Assembly: GCA_030715195.1 (NCBI GenBank)
Contig: JAUYVI010000010.1
Coordinates: forward strand, 62,001-126,000
DNA from: Dongia sedimenti
GTDB lineage: Bacteria; Pseudomonadota; Alphaproteobacteria; Dongiales; Dongiaceae
Reading direction: 5' to 3'
Length of the DNA stretch: 64,000 bases
The notes under the pieces were generated by a model that saw only the letters and a program-made list of their open reading frames with translations, was not told the DNA's origin and did not search any database. Below, one piece after another: positions 34,974-44,405 of this stretch. The first letter of the stretch is position 1, and every line of letters begins with the position of its first letter. The translations under genes were made by a program, and so were the position numbers.

Positions 34974-37001
34974 TTAGCTCCTCAGCTCTTTGCCTTCGAG
35001 CAAGCCGCGCAGCCACAGCCGGCCCTTTCGGCAAGATTCTATTGCCTCCGCAGCGCCCCGCGCATCCAACCCGGCAACCGCTGCTGCGAACTCGAACCGG
35101 TCGATCGTGGCTCCATAGGGCATTGCTGCGACGTATGCCTCTATCAGCCTAGCTTTGCCGGATACGGATGCTTCCGCCTGGTTTGAACAGTCTACTGCTT
35201 CGAGCAGCTCCTCGGGCGCCGGCCGCGGAATTCGCGATGCGTCGAACCACGTGGTCTGTGGCGAGCGAGTCAGATTGGAGACTGATGCAGCCGGCAGCTC
35301 GTTTGGCAATTCGGGGAAGATAGGGGTCGAGCGATCGGGGAGCCTCTGCCAAATGCGGCGTTCGTCGATGAACTCCGCGTTGATCGACGCGAACAGAAGA
35401 AGGTTAGGGGGCCTGGATGGTTCGCACGACACATCGACGAGCGACGGTAGCCACAAGTCGAAGGGCGAACGCTGTATACCGTCGAGAAGAACGATGAAGA
35501 ACCGGTCTGCACGCAGCTTTGCTGCAGACCATGCTCGCGCAAATGCGGTTGGCGTCCGGTCGCCGGGTCGTGCCCACAGATCTTCCAGACCCAGAACGGT
35601 CGGATCAATTGCGTGTCGGATGACATTACCGCCTGCAATCGCCGCGGCGTAGCCTTGGAGGAGCCAACTCCGATCGTCAGGCATGACTACCAAAGAGCCG
35701 GATCGGGCGGCGATATCGACCACGATCAGATCGGTTGGCGATAGCCCGCTTCGTGTGGATGCTCTCTCCAGCGTCTCCCGCAGCACCCTCCAATCCTTCG
35801 GATCTCCGTCGAGCGACAGGACCGACCAGGGCGCTGCCGGTTTAGCCAGTAGCGAAGCTTCGGCGAGGTCGCGAAGCTTGGACCCGAGGGCCGCGACGAG
35901 GGCGTCCACTGTCGGCTCGACTTCGCCGGGCAAGGCCGAGAGCTCGGTCAGGAGCTTCGAGATTTCCCCCTTGAGTGCTGCTCGGCCAGTCGAAAGCATC
36001 GTCTCCGACGTCTGTACGTCGTCGCGAAGCCGCATCACCTCTCCTTCTAGGCTATCGACCTCCGCGCGAAGGGCTTCGCGCTGCACTTCAAGTGCGGCCA
36101 GTCCCTTCAGCAGTTCCTCTCGTATCCGCGGCTCAATCTCGGCCCTCAGTTCCCGTTCGGCAGCCGTGCGAAGCTCGCGCTGCTTGGCCGCAACGGGTTC
36201 GAAGCTCTCCAAGATGTGAATGATTTCATCGAGCGAGCCGAGTGTGGCGACGAGTGGTGGCGCGAAAGTCCTGAGTCTCTTGAGAAGTGGCTGCAGATTG
36301 GCCGGAGCGGATGGCAGAAGTTCCGACTTTGCGAGGTATGATGCCAGCTGTTGAATTTGGGCTCGTGTGAAGGTGTGATCTTGCGGCACGATCCGCCGTA
36401 GGCGCCGCAGCACAGACTCGAGAAAGTCCGAATCGCGGGACCAGTTGACTCGTTCAATCTCGCGCCCGACCGTGACCTGCGGGACTGCGATCCAATGGCC
36501 GGAGATCTTGTCGCCCGACAGGACCCGAGCGTCGAAGGCATACACCGGCAGCTCTTCAAGCCCCAGGGGATCCGCGACGATACGCGGTGCCGATGGGTGA
36601 CGGATCATCTTCAGCATCACGCATCTGTCGTCGGCAATGGCGACAACGAGACTGTCGGTGCCTCGCGACGAATCCAGCACGCCGGTCTCCACCAGCGTGC
36701 GGCGCGCGGCTTCCTCGCCGACTGGTCTGAGATCGAGCACATGGACCGCACGCTGAGGCGATGCGACAAGAAATTGGTCCTTGCCTACATCGCCGCGCCG
36801 GTTGGGCTCCACTGCAAAGGAGAGAATCTCGCCTTTGGAGAATCCATGAAGGTGAGGAGCGAACACCTTGCCTTCGGACGGCAGTATCGAGGGCCAATTG
36901 CCCAGCGTCACCCACCTTCCTTGCTCGTGGCGGGCCATCGGTTCGACCCGCGTGAACGGTTTCGGCTCGAAGGCTGGACTACCCAAATAGAGATCGGTCA
37001 T
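34974..37001 (-). CDS. druG: Druantia type II accessory protein (DruG-like position)
   Basis: 675 residues. The start overlaps the druF stop (ATGA). The N-terminal 200 residues are beta-rich. A coiled coil runs over about residues 275-350 (heptad-like LEVQREALRAEVDSLEGEVM). A C-terminal alpha/beta domain contains RFFIVLLDGIQRSPFDLW, a Walker-B-like strand, and a region LLLFASINAEF that would suit an AAA-type sensor. No clear Walker A is visible. The name rests on position between the methyltransferase-side gene and druE in the described order M-F-G-E, not on a recognised motif. Confidence 0.6.
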   Translation of the reverse strand: MTDLYLGSPAFEPKPFTRVEPMARHEQGRWVTLGNWPSILPSEGKVFAPHLHGFSKGEILSFAVEPNRRGDVGKDQFLVASPQRAVHVLDLRPVGEEAARRTLVETGVLDSSRGTDSLVVAIADDRCVMLKMIRHPSAPRIVADPLGLEELPVYAFDARVLSGDKISGHWIAVPQVTVGREIERVNWSRDSDFLESVLRRLRRIVPQDHTFTRAQIQQLASYLAKSELLPSAPANLQPLLKRLRTFAPPLVATLGSLDEIIHILESFEPVAAKQRELRTAAERELRAEIEPRIREELLKGLAALEVQREALRAEVDSLEGEVMRLRDDVQTSETMLSTGRAALKGEISKLLTELSALPGEVEPTVDALVAALGSKLRDLAEASLLAKPAAPWSVLSLDGDPKDWRVLRETLERASTRSGLSPTDLIVVDIAARSGSLVVMPDDRSWLLQGYAAAIAGGNVIRHAIDPTVLGLEDLWARPGDRTPTAFARAWSAAKLRADRFFIVLLDGIQRSPFDLWLPSLVDVSCEPSRPPNLLLFASINAEFIDERRIWQRLPDRSTPIFPELPNELPAASVSNLTRSPQTTWFDASRIPRPAPEELLEAVDCSNQAEASVSGKARLIEAYVAAMPYGATIDRFEFAAAVAGLDARGAAEAIESCRKGRLWLRGLLEGKELRS

Positions 37002-39616
37002 CCCAACACCTCCGTCCGGCCAGGCACGTACCAGTCGCTGCGCCTTCCGGCACGCCTTGCCGCAACGATTCGCGCGAGGAAGTCGTTTTCTCTTCCTTGA
37101 GAGAGTGGGGCCTCAATGATGCCTCCGAGCATCCGCCAGAGCACGTCGGCCGTGGCGATGTCACAGCGGTAGCTGTAACCCCAACTTCCGTCCTCTCCGA
37201 GGGTGAGGCCGCAAGGACGAAGGAAGCGTAAGCGCAGTGCGCGCGCGATAGGGATCGGTAGATAGCCGGCCCGCGCCAGACGGGTGAGTATTCCGCCATT
37301 CCACCGGAAGAGTGGTTGGCCAGACCGGCGATAAGCCTCCAGGATGGCGGTCGTCCGCATGCTGGTGAGAAAGATCTGTCCGTCTCCGCTGATGCGGTAG
37401 AGATCGCGATCATCACGCTTCTCTCGCACCAGTCTCTCGAGCGACACGCCGTGCACCGCTTCCAGTGATCCGGAGCCCGCGGCCAGGAAATGCCCGTGGG
37501 CGAAAGACCATTTGTCGGCAACGATGCGGCCAGCTTCCGAGCGAGGTTCGCGCGCCCAGCATGCCGGAGCGGCGGCAGCTCTCGGGAAACGACGCATTAC
37601 GAGTGGCATCCGTATCGCCTGCGACAGCGTCGATGGAGTCACTCCGCGTACCAGGATGATCGGCGGAGTGAGCTTCGCCGTGTCGGAAGCGCGAATGCTC
37701 AGAGTTGCGCCGATTGACTTCGACGTATCGGCGAGCCTCTTCAAAGTGCTCGACCCGACTGCACCCTCAACGACGGAGAACAGCTCTCCGGCGTGGACGA
37801 CTCTCGGCGGACACAGATGCCACGTTCGCGCCTTCCAGCTGCGCGACAGCCTAGGCTCCAGCACGCCAGCTTCGGCGTATGCACGAAGCAGATCCCAAAC
37901 GATGTACCTGCTATCCAAGGACGCCAGGAGCAATGGTATGAGATCCCGCTCACTCCAGAAACCCGAAGGCGCGGAATAGATCGCTTCCATCAGGTCGGAA
38001 ACGCTCGGATGCGTTTCGTCACCTTCCGGATGGGATGAATGGAGATCCTCCTCGTCGTCTTCGGAGGTAACGGTGAGTTCCTCCTCGTGGTCGAGCGAGT
38101 CGTCAAGCGTAAAATCCCACCTCTCAGGGGCATCGGCCTCCAGAGTGAGTATCTTCTCGGCTTCGCCATGTTCTTCTCGGGCCACGACCCTCCAGCGGCC
38201 GGAGACTGGAACGGCTGAGTCGAGCCTCCAGCTGCCTCCCTGATCTGCAACCGTCAGGGAACCTGTCTGGTCAAGTGGTTGCAGAAGCACGCGGCTTTGT
38301 TCCGAGGTCGTGATCCGGGGAAGAAAGCCTGGACGCCCGAGCCAGACCCGAGATCCCGTCCTTATTCCGCCTTCTATGGCGATGTCCCTCAGCACATCCC
38401 GCGCAGTTCCATCGCCGCCGATCTCGATGACGTCCCTGAGCAGAACGAGATCGGTCCTGCGCAGCCTGTCGGACACAGACCAGTCGCCCTCCAGCGGGTA
38501 CCAAGCCGTCGCCAGGCTCGCGAGTTTGGATCTCGACGCACTCCTCGAGAGAATTACGAAAGCGCTGCTGTCCGGCAGGCTCGTACTTCCTGTTTTCCAA
38601 AGTGCACCGGGCGCCTCCGCGAGAACGAGGATGCCTCGTCCCAGAGCGACGGCGAGCGTGCGAGGAACTTTCGAGTTGGAGCTCTGAGCCTCGAGTTCGG
38701 TCAGCGAGCCATCCCATATCGTTTCCTCCCTCGGCCCTCCCGTCGACAAGCGGAGGTGCAATTCGTCTTGTTCGTATCCGCCGAAGTACCCGAACAGATC
38801 CCATTTTTTGCGCGATGTCGGGCCGTCGTCGGGCGAAAAACCGTGTTCGATGCTCTGAACGAGACGCCAAAACCGGTGCCCCGATAGGAGCCGGCCGCCC
38901 GATCTAATGGCCGTCGCAAAGTCGATGAATGCCGCGGCGATTCCAATCGGCAGCCGACCAGCGTGGATGGGTCGAGAAAGCTCCTGGACGAGCCTGACGG
39001 GCGAACGCCTGATCTCCGCGTCGAGGCGCCGGAGCAGTTTCGTCAACTGCCGCCGGTCCTCCCACGAGGGAAAGGCCAATCTGACCGCATGTCCGATGAG
39101 TTTCATGTTACCGTAAGGCGGTAGCTCAATCTTCCTTATCGGATGGCCGCCCGTCCGTCGCTGGTCGCACCAGTCGCTTAGGTTGTGCCAAAGCTGGTTC
39201 ACGCCCGAGACTTGCTGCATCTGGGTTGGAAGGCCGAGCAATCGCCCAAGGCGGACTCTGAAATTGTGCGTGACGCCTGCTCCGCTTTCCGTCGCACTCA
39301 CGAAGCAGGTCAGAACGAGGTAACGGAAATATCCCGGAACTTCGGAATTGGACGCATGACTCGATCGGCGCCCCGACAGCCATGCTTCGACATCCTGCGC
39401 TCCAAACTGAGTGAGAAAGGCGCGCTGCGCGTCGTCCTCGGCTAAGTCATCGATCTTGGAGGCGAGCGCTATCTCGGCGGGCGTAGCGTCGAGGAACCGA
39501 AGCGGCCCGCTGCCCAATGGCCCATCTGCGCGCAGATAGTGATCCACCAAACGCTGTTCCCATTCCTGGGGTGTCAGCGTTCCCGCTCCGATCGGGGCAA
39601 ACCCCCCAGAAGTCAC
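36998..39616 (-). CDS. druF: Druantia type II accessory protein (DruF-like position)
   Basis: 872 residues from a GTG with GGGGGAG upstream. No known catalytic motif is evident. The N-terminal 240 residues are helical. The centre has beta-rich segments (GSRVWLGRPGFLPRITTSEQ). A very acidic stretch with repeated E and D lies at about residues 520-545 (EELTVTSEDDEEDLHSSHPE), and the C-terminal third is arginine-rich. It overlaps druG by four bases. The gap of 196 bases to vsr may contain a second promoter. Assigned by position in the operon. Confidence 0.58.
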   Translation of the reverse strand: MTSGGFAPIGAGTLTPQEWEQRLVDHYLRADGPLGSGPLRFLDATPAEIALASKIDDLAEDDAQRAFLTQFGAQDVEAWLSGRRSSHASNSEVPGYFRYLVLTCFVSATESGAGVTHNFRVRLGRLLGLPTQMQQVSGVNQLWHNLSDWCDQRRTGGHPIRKIELPPYGNMKLIGHAVRLAFPSWEDRRQLTKLLRRLDAEIRRSPVRLVQELSRPIHAGRLPIGIAAAFIDFATAIRSGGRLLSGHRFWRLVQSIEHGFSPDDGPTSRKKWDLFGYFGGYEQDELHLRLSTGGPREETIWDGSLTELEAQSSNSKVPRTLAVALGRGILVLAEAPGALWKTGSTSLPDSSAFVILSRSASRSKLASLATAWYPLEGDWSVSDRLRRTDLVLLRDVIEIGGDGTARDVLRDIAIEGGIRTGSRVWLGRPGFLPRITTSEQSRVLLQPLDQTGSLTVADQGGSWRLDSAVPVSGRWRVVAREEHGEAEKILTLEADAPERWDFTLDDSLDHEEELTVTSEDDEEDLHSSHPEGDETHPSVSDLMEAIYSAPSGFWSERDLIPLLLASLDSRYIVWDLLRAYAEAGVLEPRLSRSWKARTWHLCPPRVVHAGELFSVVEGAVGSSTLKRLADTSKSIGATLSIRASDTAKLTPPIILVRGVTPSTLSQAIRMPLVMRRFPRAAAAPACWAREPRSEAGRIVADKWSFAHGHFLAAGSGSLEAVHGVSLERLVREKRDDRDLYRISGDGQIFLTSMRTTAILEAYRRSGQPLFRWNGGILTRLARAGYLPIPIARALRLRFLRPCGLTLGEDGSWGYSYRCDIATADVLWRMLGGIIEAPLSQGRENDFLARIVAARRAGRRSDWYVPGRTEVLG

Positions 39617-39812
39617 CGGCCTGCTCCCCCGCCTGAGCGCATCCTAGCGCTCGAGCTCCACATCCCCCAAGCGCAAGCACCGTCTGCCAATTCATGGTTG
39701 CGGTACTCCGGCGGGGCCCCTCTTCGTCTTCGTGCGTCTCGGACGGCCTCCGCAAATGAAGTTTCTCAGATTTATCATCGCGTTCAAGCCTTTATGGAAA
39801 TACCGTTGAACT

Positions 39813-40352
39813 TCAACGCCGTAGCACTTGCGCGGATCGTCGAAATGATCGGCTTCCCATGGTTCGCTTGCCACCGCCGGCGGTTCGCCTCACGCGAGTG
39901 TCCGCCGCCGGAAGAAGTCCCTTCAATTTGAGGGCCAAACGCTCCTCGTCTTGCGTTTGGCATTCCCAGATGATTGCAGTCCGCCACCCGGCCTTTTTGA
40001 GCGCGGTCAGCGCCTTCCTGTCCCGTCGGATATTGGCTTCGAATTTTTCCGACCAGAAGCTGACCCGCGTCTTCGGCATGGACGCTTTCTTGCAACCTTC
40101 GTGACGATGCCAGAAACATCCGTGCACAAAGACTGCCAGACGGTGTTTGGGAAAAACCAGATCGGGACTGCCAGGAAGGTCTTTGCGATGGAGACGAAAC
40201 CGGACGCCGAGTCCGTGGAACAGCGTTCTCACGATCTTTTCAGGTCGAGTATCCTTCCCCTTTACTCTCGCCATCAAGGCAGAACGAAAGGCCGATATTT
40301 CGCCATCGCGGGTGGCCTTCGCACGGCGGGGTGCATCGCGGCCCGATTTCAT
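39813..40352 (-). CDS. vsr: Very short patch repair endonuclease Vsr
   Basis: 179 residues. The start overlaps the methyltransferase stop (ATGA). The Vsr fold is clear. It has an N-terminal helix with MARVKGKDTRPEKIVRTLF, the catalytic aspartate in GSPDLVFPKHRLAVFVHG, zinc-binding residues in GCFWHRHEGCKKASMP, then WSEKFEANIRRD and AIIWECQ. Vsr nicks beside T:G mismatches that arise when 5-methylcytosine deaminates, so it protects against mutation caused by the coupled methyltransferase. The C-terminal 30 residues are an arginine-rich tail. Confidence 0.93.
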   Translation of the reverse strand: MKSGRDAPRRAKATRDGEISAFRSALMARVKGKDTRPEKIVRTLFHGLGVRFRLHRKDLPGSPDLVFPKHRLAVFVHGCFWHRHEGCKKASMPKTRVSFWSEKFEANIRRDRKALTALKKAGWRTAIIWECQTQDEERLALKLKGLLPAADTRVRRTAGGGKRTMGSRSFRRSAQVLRR

Positions 40353-41476
40353 GGCGCTCTGCGGCCGGCGCGCTTCCTTTTCTTTCGCTGGCGCGACGCG
40401 TGATCAACGAGAGTCGCCCCGATGAGCTTTCCTAGCTTGACGGGTACCGCATTGCCGATGAGGCGGCCGAGCGACTTCATGCTTATCGGGTCACCCTTCT
40501 TCACGAAGGCGTAGCGACGGGGAAACGACTGGATGATCGCCGCCTCCCGCAGCGAAATCCCCCTGTTCTGCCTGGGATGACCGAAGCGGCCGTTGCCGAA
40601 GCCGTAGCATTGGGTCGTCATGGTCGGAGCTGGCTTGTCCCACTCCATGCGTCCGTACACGCCGCTATAGGTCTTCCCAGTTTTCTTCCGGTGACATGGC
40701 GCACGCAGCGAGGCCGGCCAGTCACGCCATGTTCCGCCCGGCTTTGACGCCTTGATCCGCTTGATATTGATGTCCGCCAAGGTAGAGGACGTATGAAGCG
40801 GGTCGCTTGTACAAGAGCCACCCGCCACTATCCGCGGGAGGTCCTCAATTGCTTGCCGGACGGTCGCCTTCTTTCTGACCTTCGGCAATTTGAGTTTGAT
40901 CTCACCCTTTCGGGCGGCCACCAGCACGAGACGCGATCGCGTCTGGGGTATTCCGACCTCGTCACATTCGACGATCTTCCAGTCGATCCGATAGCCATCG
41001 AGCATGCGTAGGAACTTTTTGAAGACGCGATGATCGGCGAGCTCCGGGACATTCTCCATCGTTACATAGTCCGGTTTCACTCGTTTGATTATTTCCCCGA
41101 AGGCCGAGACCAGGCTCCAATCGGCATGCGCCTTGGCCTTGCGAGCGCTTCGGCTATACGTGGAGAACGGCTGACACGGAGCGCAGCCCGCCAGCAGCGT
41201 CAGGCTCTTGCGACCCAACAGCTTCCGCACCTCCGACGCGGTAATGTCCGATATATCTTTATTGATGAACCGAGCCTCGTTGTTCTCTTCATAGGGAAAT
41301 TGGCATGCATCGTCGATATCAATCCCTGCGACTACGCGAACGCCCCCCTTCGATAGCCCGTGCGTCAGGCCTCCCACGCCGCAGAAGAAATCGACAGCTC
41401 GAATTGTCGGCTTCCTCGTGGCCCCCGCCGGCCGGCGGCTCGCCGATCGGCGGCGAGTGACCTTTCTGGCAATCAT
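40349..41476 (-). CDS. druM: DNA (cytosine-5-)-methyltransferase (DruM-like)
   Basis: 375 residues. All main C5-methyltransferase motifs are present in order: SAM-binding DFFCGVGGLTHGL (about residue 30), catalytic GCAPCQPFS (about residue 97), TMENVPEL, QTRSRLVLVAAR, a target-recognition region with CHRKKTGKTYSGVYGR, and the late GNAVPVKLGK. It should methylate host DNA and mark it as self for the downstream Druantia-like proteins. It heads the five-gene minus-strand unit and overlaps vsr. The basic tail (RQRKKRKRAGRRAP) is unusual. Confidence 0.9.
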   Translation of the reverse strand: MIARKVTRRRSASRRPAGATRKPTIRAVDFFCGVGGLTHGLSKGGVRVVAGIDIDDACQFPYEENNEARFINKDISDITASEVRKLLGRKSLTLLAGCAPCQPFSTYSRSARKAKAHADWSLVSAFGEIIKRVKPDYVTMENVPELADHRVFKKFLRMLDGYRIDWKIVECDEVGIPQTRSRLVLVAARKGEIKLKLPKVRKKATVRQAIEDLPRIVAGGSCTSDPLHTSSTLADINIKRIKASKPGGTWRDWPASLRAPCHRKKTGKTYSGVYGRMEWDKPAPTMTTQCYGFGNGRFGHPRQNRGISLREAAIIQSFPRRYAFVKKGDPISMKSLGRLIGNAVPVKLGKLIGATLVDHASRQRKKRKRAGRRAP

Positions 41477-41966
41477 ACAAACGCCCTTCCCCGCGCACTT
41501 GCGCGAGTTGCAAATCTATCAAATCAACACCTGCTTCGAAAAGATAGGCCGACGCCTGCCGAACCGCGAGCGCAATATTAAGTAAATTCAGTCAATTGAT
41601 TGTTTTGCGAGAAAGAGCAACATGCTGGGCATATCACGCGACGCTCCGACTCGGTGGCCACACGCAAAGCGGCGCAGCGTCAGGGAGCGAAGCCGGAGGG
41701 CTGAGATGCATTCTCGCGAGTCACGGTTCTCCAATTCCATCTTCGCCGGTTAAGCGATTCTAGGACGCGCGTTTGCCAGGCACTGGGTTGTCTCCTAAGT
41801 CGTCAAAGACTCTTCACCATGGCGGCCAATGAGTCGGCAACCCGGGGTTCGCGACGCAATGACGTCGCTGTCGCGCAACCGAGCTGGGGAGATCGAGAAC
41901 GCCACCGCCTACGCCAAGACTTGCCTCTCCGCCTAAAAGAGCGAATGCATCAAGCAACTCATCTCT
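41477..41966. other. Intergenic region upstream of druM
   Basis: 490 bases with no gene. The stretch 41570-41605 is markedly AT-rich (CAATATTAAGTAAATTCAGT and a TCAATTGA palindrome) and lies about 100 bases before the methyltransferase start, so it is the likely promoter and possible autoregulatory site. The rest up to the integrase stop contains nothing I recognise. Confidence 0.4.
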
Positions 41967-43148
41967 CTATCTACTCACTGCCGGTGGTAGCTTAGCTAGA
42001 GCATCAGCCAAGTGCTCCCGCCTCAGATTGACGTACCGTCGCAGCGACTTCGGATCCCTGTGGCCCGTCATCGCCATGACCTGGGAGTCCGACCACCCTG
42101 CCTCCACCAAGCTTGAGGCGCGCTCGTGGCGGGCGTCGTGTAGCCGGAAGTGCCGCACGTTTGCTTTCGCGCGGGCGCGCCCGAATGCCGCCTGTACTGC
42201 ATCGGCCGTCGTCGGAAGCACACGGGACTGCCTCTTGTCTCTCGACGCTTCGAGACCTCTCAGGATCTCCAAAGCCCTCGGGGACAAGGCGACGGGATGG
42301 TCGATGACGATCTCCGGACGCCGGGAGTTTTTGACGCCGCGCAGAAGCGCTGTCCGGCGCCCAAAATTGACGTCGCGCCATTCGAGCCGAAGCAGAGAAC
42401 TGCGCCGCGCGCCCGTCTCGAAAGCGAGTTCGACGACCGGCGCAAGCCAAGGGTTGTCGGATTGGCGGCAAACCTCCAACAGCCTCGCGATCTCTTCCGG
42501 CGTCAGTCGTACGTCCCTCTCATCGTAGACCGACGGCCGGCGGACGTCCTCGGAGTTCACGGGATTGGAGATCAGCTTCAGCCGCTTCTTGCAGTGGTCG
42601 ATCGCACGCTTCAGGGTCGTGAGCTCGCGGCGGACCGTCCCCGGGGCGACCGTCTTCGCGGGCTTCGGCGCCGCTTTCGGCTTCGCCGCATTGGCTCTGA
42701 GCGAGCCATCCTTCTTCAGCTTGGGCATCCACGCGACCGGCTTGTAGCGGCCCCGGCCGCCTTCCCGGCCCCGCCGCACGATCTGCTGCAGTCGACGATC
42801 GCGCCAATCCTCGAAGTGCTCGGGCGTGAGGTTTGCGACCGCATGGGCGCAGAGTTCGGGCTCCTCGCGGATGAAGCGTTCGATCCGCGCCCGCTCGCCC
42901 TTGCGCGATGCTTCGCCGGGCCGCTTGTCGGTCACCTCGACGAGGTAGCGCTCCAGCACTTCCCGGAATGTCGTGCGCTCGGCCGGCGTGCGGTCGACGA
43001 AGACCGCCTTGTCCATCTGGGTCTCGACTTCGCGCGCCCAGGCTTCAGCTTCTTTCCGTGTGCGGCGGGTTTTGGACTGGGTGGGCCAACCACGGCGCCG
43101 CACCTGGACGTGCCACTGGTAGGCGCCCTTCTCTCTGATCGTAGCCAT
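41967..43148 (-). CDS. int: Tyrosine-type site-specific integrase
   Basis: 393 residues. The start ATG at 43148 (MATIREKGAYQWHVQVRRRG) is chosen over an upstream ATG at 43196 because GGAGCGAG stands at ribosome-site distance and the sequence then begins directly with the arm-type DNA-binding domain. A SAM-like core-binding domain follows. The catalytic domain shows the first arginine in LAFETGARRSSLLRLEW, HDARHERASSLVEAG with the HxxR pair, TGHRDPKSLRRY with the final histidine and the tyrosine nucleophile. It should recombine at the neighbouring tRNA-Arg(CCG). It appears intact. Confidence 0.92.
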   Translation of the reverse strand: MATIREKGAYQWHVQVRRRGWPTQSKTRRTRKEAEAWAREVETQMDKAVFVDRTPAERTTFREVLERYLVEVTDKRPGEASRKGERARIERFIREEPELCAHAVANLTPEHFEDWRDRRLQQIVRRGREGGRGRYKPVAWMPKLKKDGSLRANAAKPKAAPKPAKTVAPGTVRRELTTLKRAIDHCKKRLKLISNPVNSEDVRRPSVYDERDVRLTPEEIARLLEVCRQSDNPWLAPVVELAFETGARRSSLLRLEWRDVNFGRRTALLRGVKNSRRPEIVIDHPVALSPRALEILRGLEASRDKRQSRVLPTTADAVQAAFGRARAKANVRHFRLHDARHERASSLVEAGWSDSQVMAMTGHRDPKSLRRYVNLRREHLADALAKLPPAVSR

Positions 43149-43239
43149 TGGTACTCGCTCCAACTGTGCCAGAAATGATTTGGCGGGCACTTGCAAGGAA
43201 CGAACGATTTCTTAAGTGGCTGATTTGCCAGGAGAAATC

Positions 43240-43260
43240 TGGCGCACCCGATACGATTCG
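43240..43260 (-). other. Probable attachment site (3' end of tRNA-Arg)
   Basis: Integrases of this arrangement usually recombine in the 3' half of the target tRNA gene. The tRNA here is intact up to its CCA, so this end of the island keeps the tRNA. The matching direct repeat must lie beyond the left edge of the window. No copy of the tRNA 3' end was noticed inside the window. Confidence 0.4.
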
Positions 43261-43316
43261 AACGTACGACCTTTGCCTTCGGAGGGCAACGCTCTATCCA
43301 GCTGAGCTACGGGTGC
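43240..43316 (-). tRNA. tRNA-Arg(CCG)
   Basis: A full 77-base cloverleaf with encoded CCA. The acceptor GCACCCG/CGGGTGC has seven perfect pairs. The D stem is GCTC/GAGC. The anticodon stem is TTGCC/GGCAA around CTCCGAA (anticodon CCG). The T stem is GTACG/CGTAT around TTCGAAT, and the discriminator is G. It marks the junction between island and chromosome. Confidence 0.96.
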
Positions 43317-43393
43317 ATTGGGCCAGATCGGATGGCCGGGACCATACAGGAGGCCGGAAAGGCCTTCAACCCCCGGAAAAACCGCGAAAAGCC

Positions 43394-43966
43394 TCAGGCC
43401 GGGACCTTTTCCGGCGCCGGCGGCTGGGACAGGCGGTCGATGAAGGCGATGCCGACGGCCGAGAGGATGAAGACCGTGTGGATCACCGTCTGCAGGATGA
43501 TGCCGGTGACGGTGTAGCGGGTCGCCTCGGGATTGCCGACGCTGCCCGCCTCGATGAAGGTGCGCAGCAGGTGGATCGAGGAGATGCCGATGATCGCCAT
43601 GGCGAGCTTGATCTTCAGCACGCTGGCATTGACATGGCTCAGCCATTCCGGCTGGTCGGGATGACCCTCCAGCCGCAGCCGGGAAACGAAGGTCTCGTAG
43701 CCGCCGACGATCACCATGACCAGCAGGTTGGAGATCATCACCACGTCGATGAGACCGAGCACGACCAGCATGATCTGCTGCTCGGTGAAGGTGGTGGCGT
43801 GGCTGACCAGGTGCCACAGCTCTTTGAGGAACTGGATGACATAGACGCCCTGCGCCACGATCAGGCCGAGATAGAGCGGCAGCTGCAACCAGCGCGAGCC
43901 GAAGATGATGGCCGGCAAGGGCTGGAGGTTGAGGCTGCGGGCGGCGGCGGGCTCTTTCTTCGTCAT
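43394..43966 (-). CDS. UPF0114/YqhA-type membrane protein
   Basis: 190 residues from ATG 43966 (MTKKEPAAARSLNLQPLPAI). Four hydrophobic segments are visible: LQLPLYLGLIVAQGVYVIQF, IMLVVLGLIDVVMISNLLVM, KLAMAIIGISSIHLL and TVIHTVFILSAVGIAFID. The GLIDVVMISNLLVMV stretch is characteristic of the UPF0114 family of inner-membrane proteins, whose function is unknown. It is the first chromosomal gene beyond the tRNA. Confidence 0.85.
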   Translation of the reverse strand: MTKKEPAAARSLNLQPLPAIIFGSRWLQLPLYLGLIVAQGVYVIQFLKELWHLVSHATTFTEQQIMLVVLGLIDVVMISNLLVMVIVGGYETFVSRLRLEGHPDQPEWLSHVNASVLKIKLAMAIIGISSIHLLRTFIEAGSVGNPEATRYTVTGIILQTVIHTVFILSAVGIAFIDRLSQPPAPEKVPA

Positions 43967-44120
43967 GGGCACCGGTTCTCGAGGGCGAAAAGCGCGTCCT
44001 GTAGATAGTGAAGGCGCCGCGATGTGCAAGGCGTTCCCGTCGATTCGGCCTGCGGATTTGGCCTGGGATACCGGCCCCTGGGCGGATAGATTGGCGCAAA
44101 CGCCGAACCGTCATAAACCG

Positions 44121-44405
44121 ATGCCGCCCAAGCCCCCCCTGCCCGATCCCGAGACCCTGGCGCTCCAGGCCTTGGCCTTCATCGCCGGCGATGACGACCG
44201 GCTGGAGCGCTTCATCGGCCTGACCGGGATCGATCCCGGATCGCTCCGCAACATCGCCCGCGATCCCGCCGGGCTCGGCGCCGTGCTCGATTACCTGCTC
44301 GGCTGGGAGCCGCTGCTGCTGGAATTTGCCGAGGCGCACGAACTGAAACCCGAGAGCATCGCGGTCGCGCGGCGCAAGCTGCCTGGAAGTCACGAGGAGC
44401 AATGA
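44121..44405 (+). CDS. DUF3572 family protein
   Basis: 94 residues from ATG 44121. The sequence ALQALAFIAGDDDRLERFIG, followed by LTGIDPGSLRN and a final helix around VLDYLLGWEPLLLEFAEAHE, is typical of the small alphaproteobacterial DUF3572 proteins, whose function is unknown. It overlaps the next gene by four bases (ATGA). Confidence 0.82.
   Translation: MPPKPPLPDPETLALQALAFIAGDDDRLERFIGLTGIDPGSLRNIARDPAGLGAVLDYLLGWEPLLLEFAEAHELKPESIAVARRKLPGSHEEQ

Larger units (their letters stand above)
1..43260. mobile_element. Genomic island (right part), integrated at tRNA-Arg(CCG)
   Basis: A tyrosine integrase (41967-43148) lies 91 bases from the 3' end of an intact tRNA-Arg(CCG) and is transcribed in the same direction, the usual arrangement of a tRNA-targeted integrative element. 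Everything to its left in this window is accessory in character: Druantia-like genes, TIR proteins, a helicase-nuclease, the Ro60/Y RNA locus and unknown operons. Everything to its right is housekeeping. The left end is not in the window, so the second attachment site cannot be seen. Whether the Ro60 end belongs to the same insertion or to an older neighbouring one cannot be decided. No conjugation or replication genes are visible. Confidence 0.6.
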
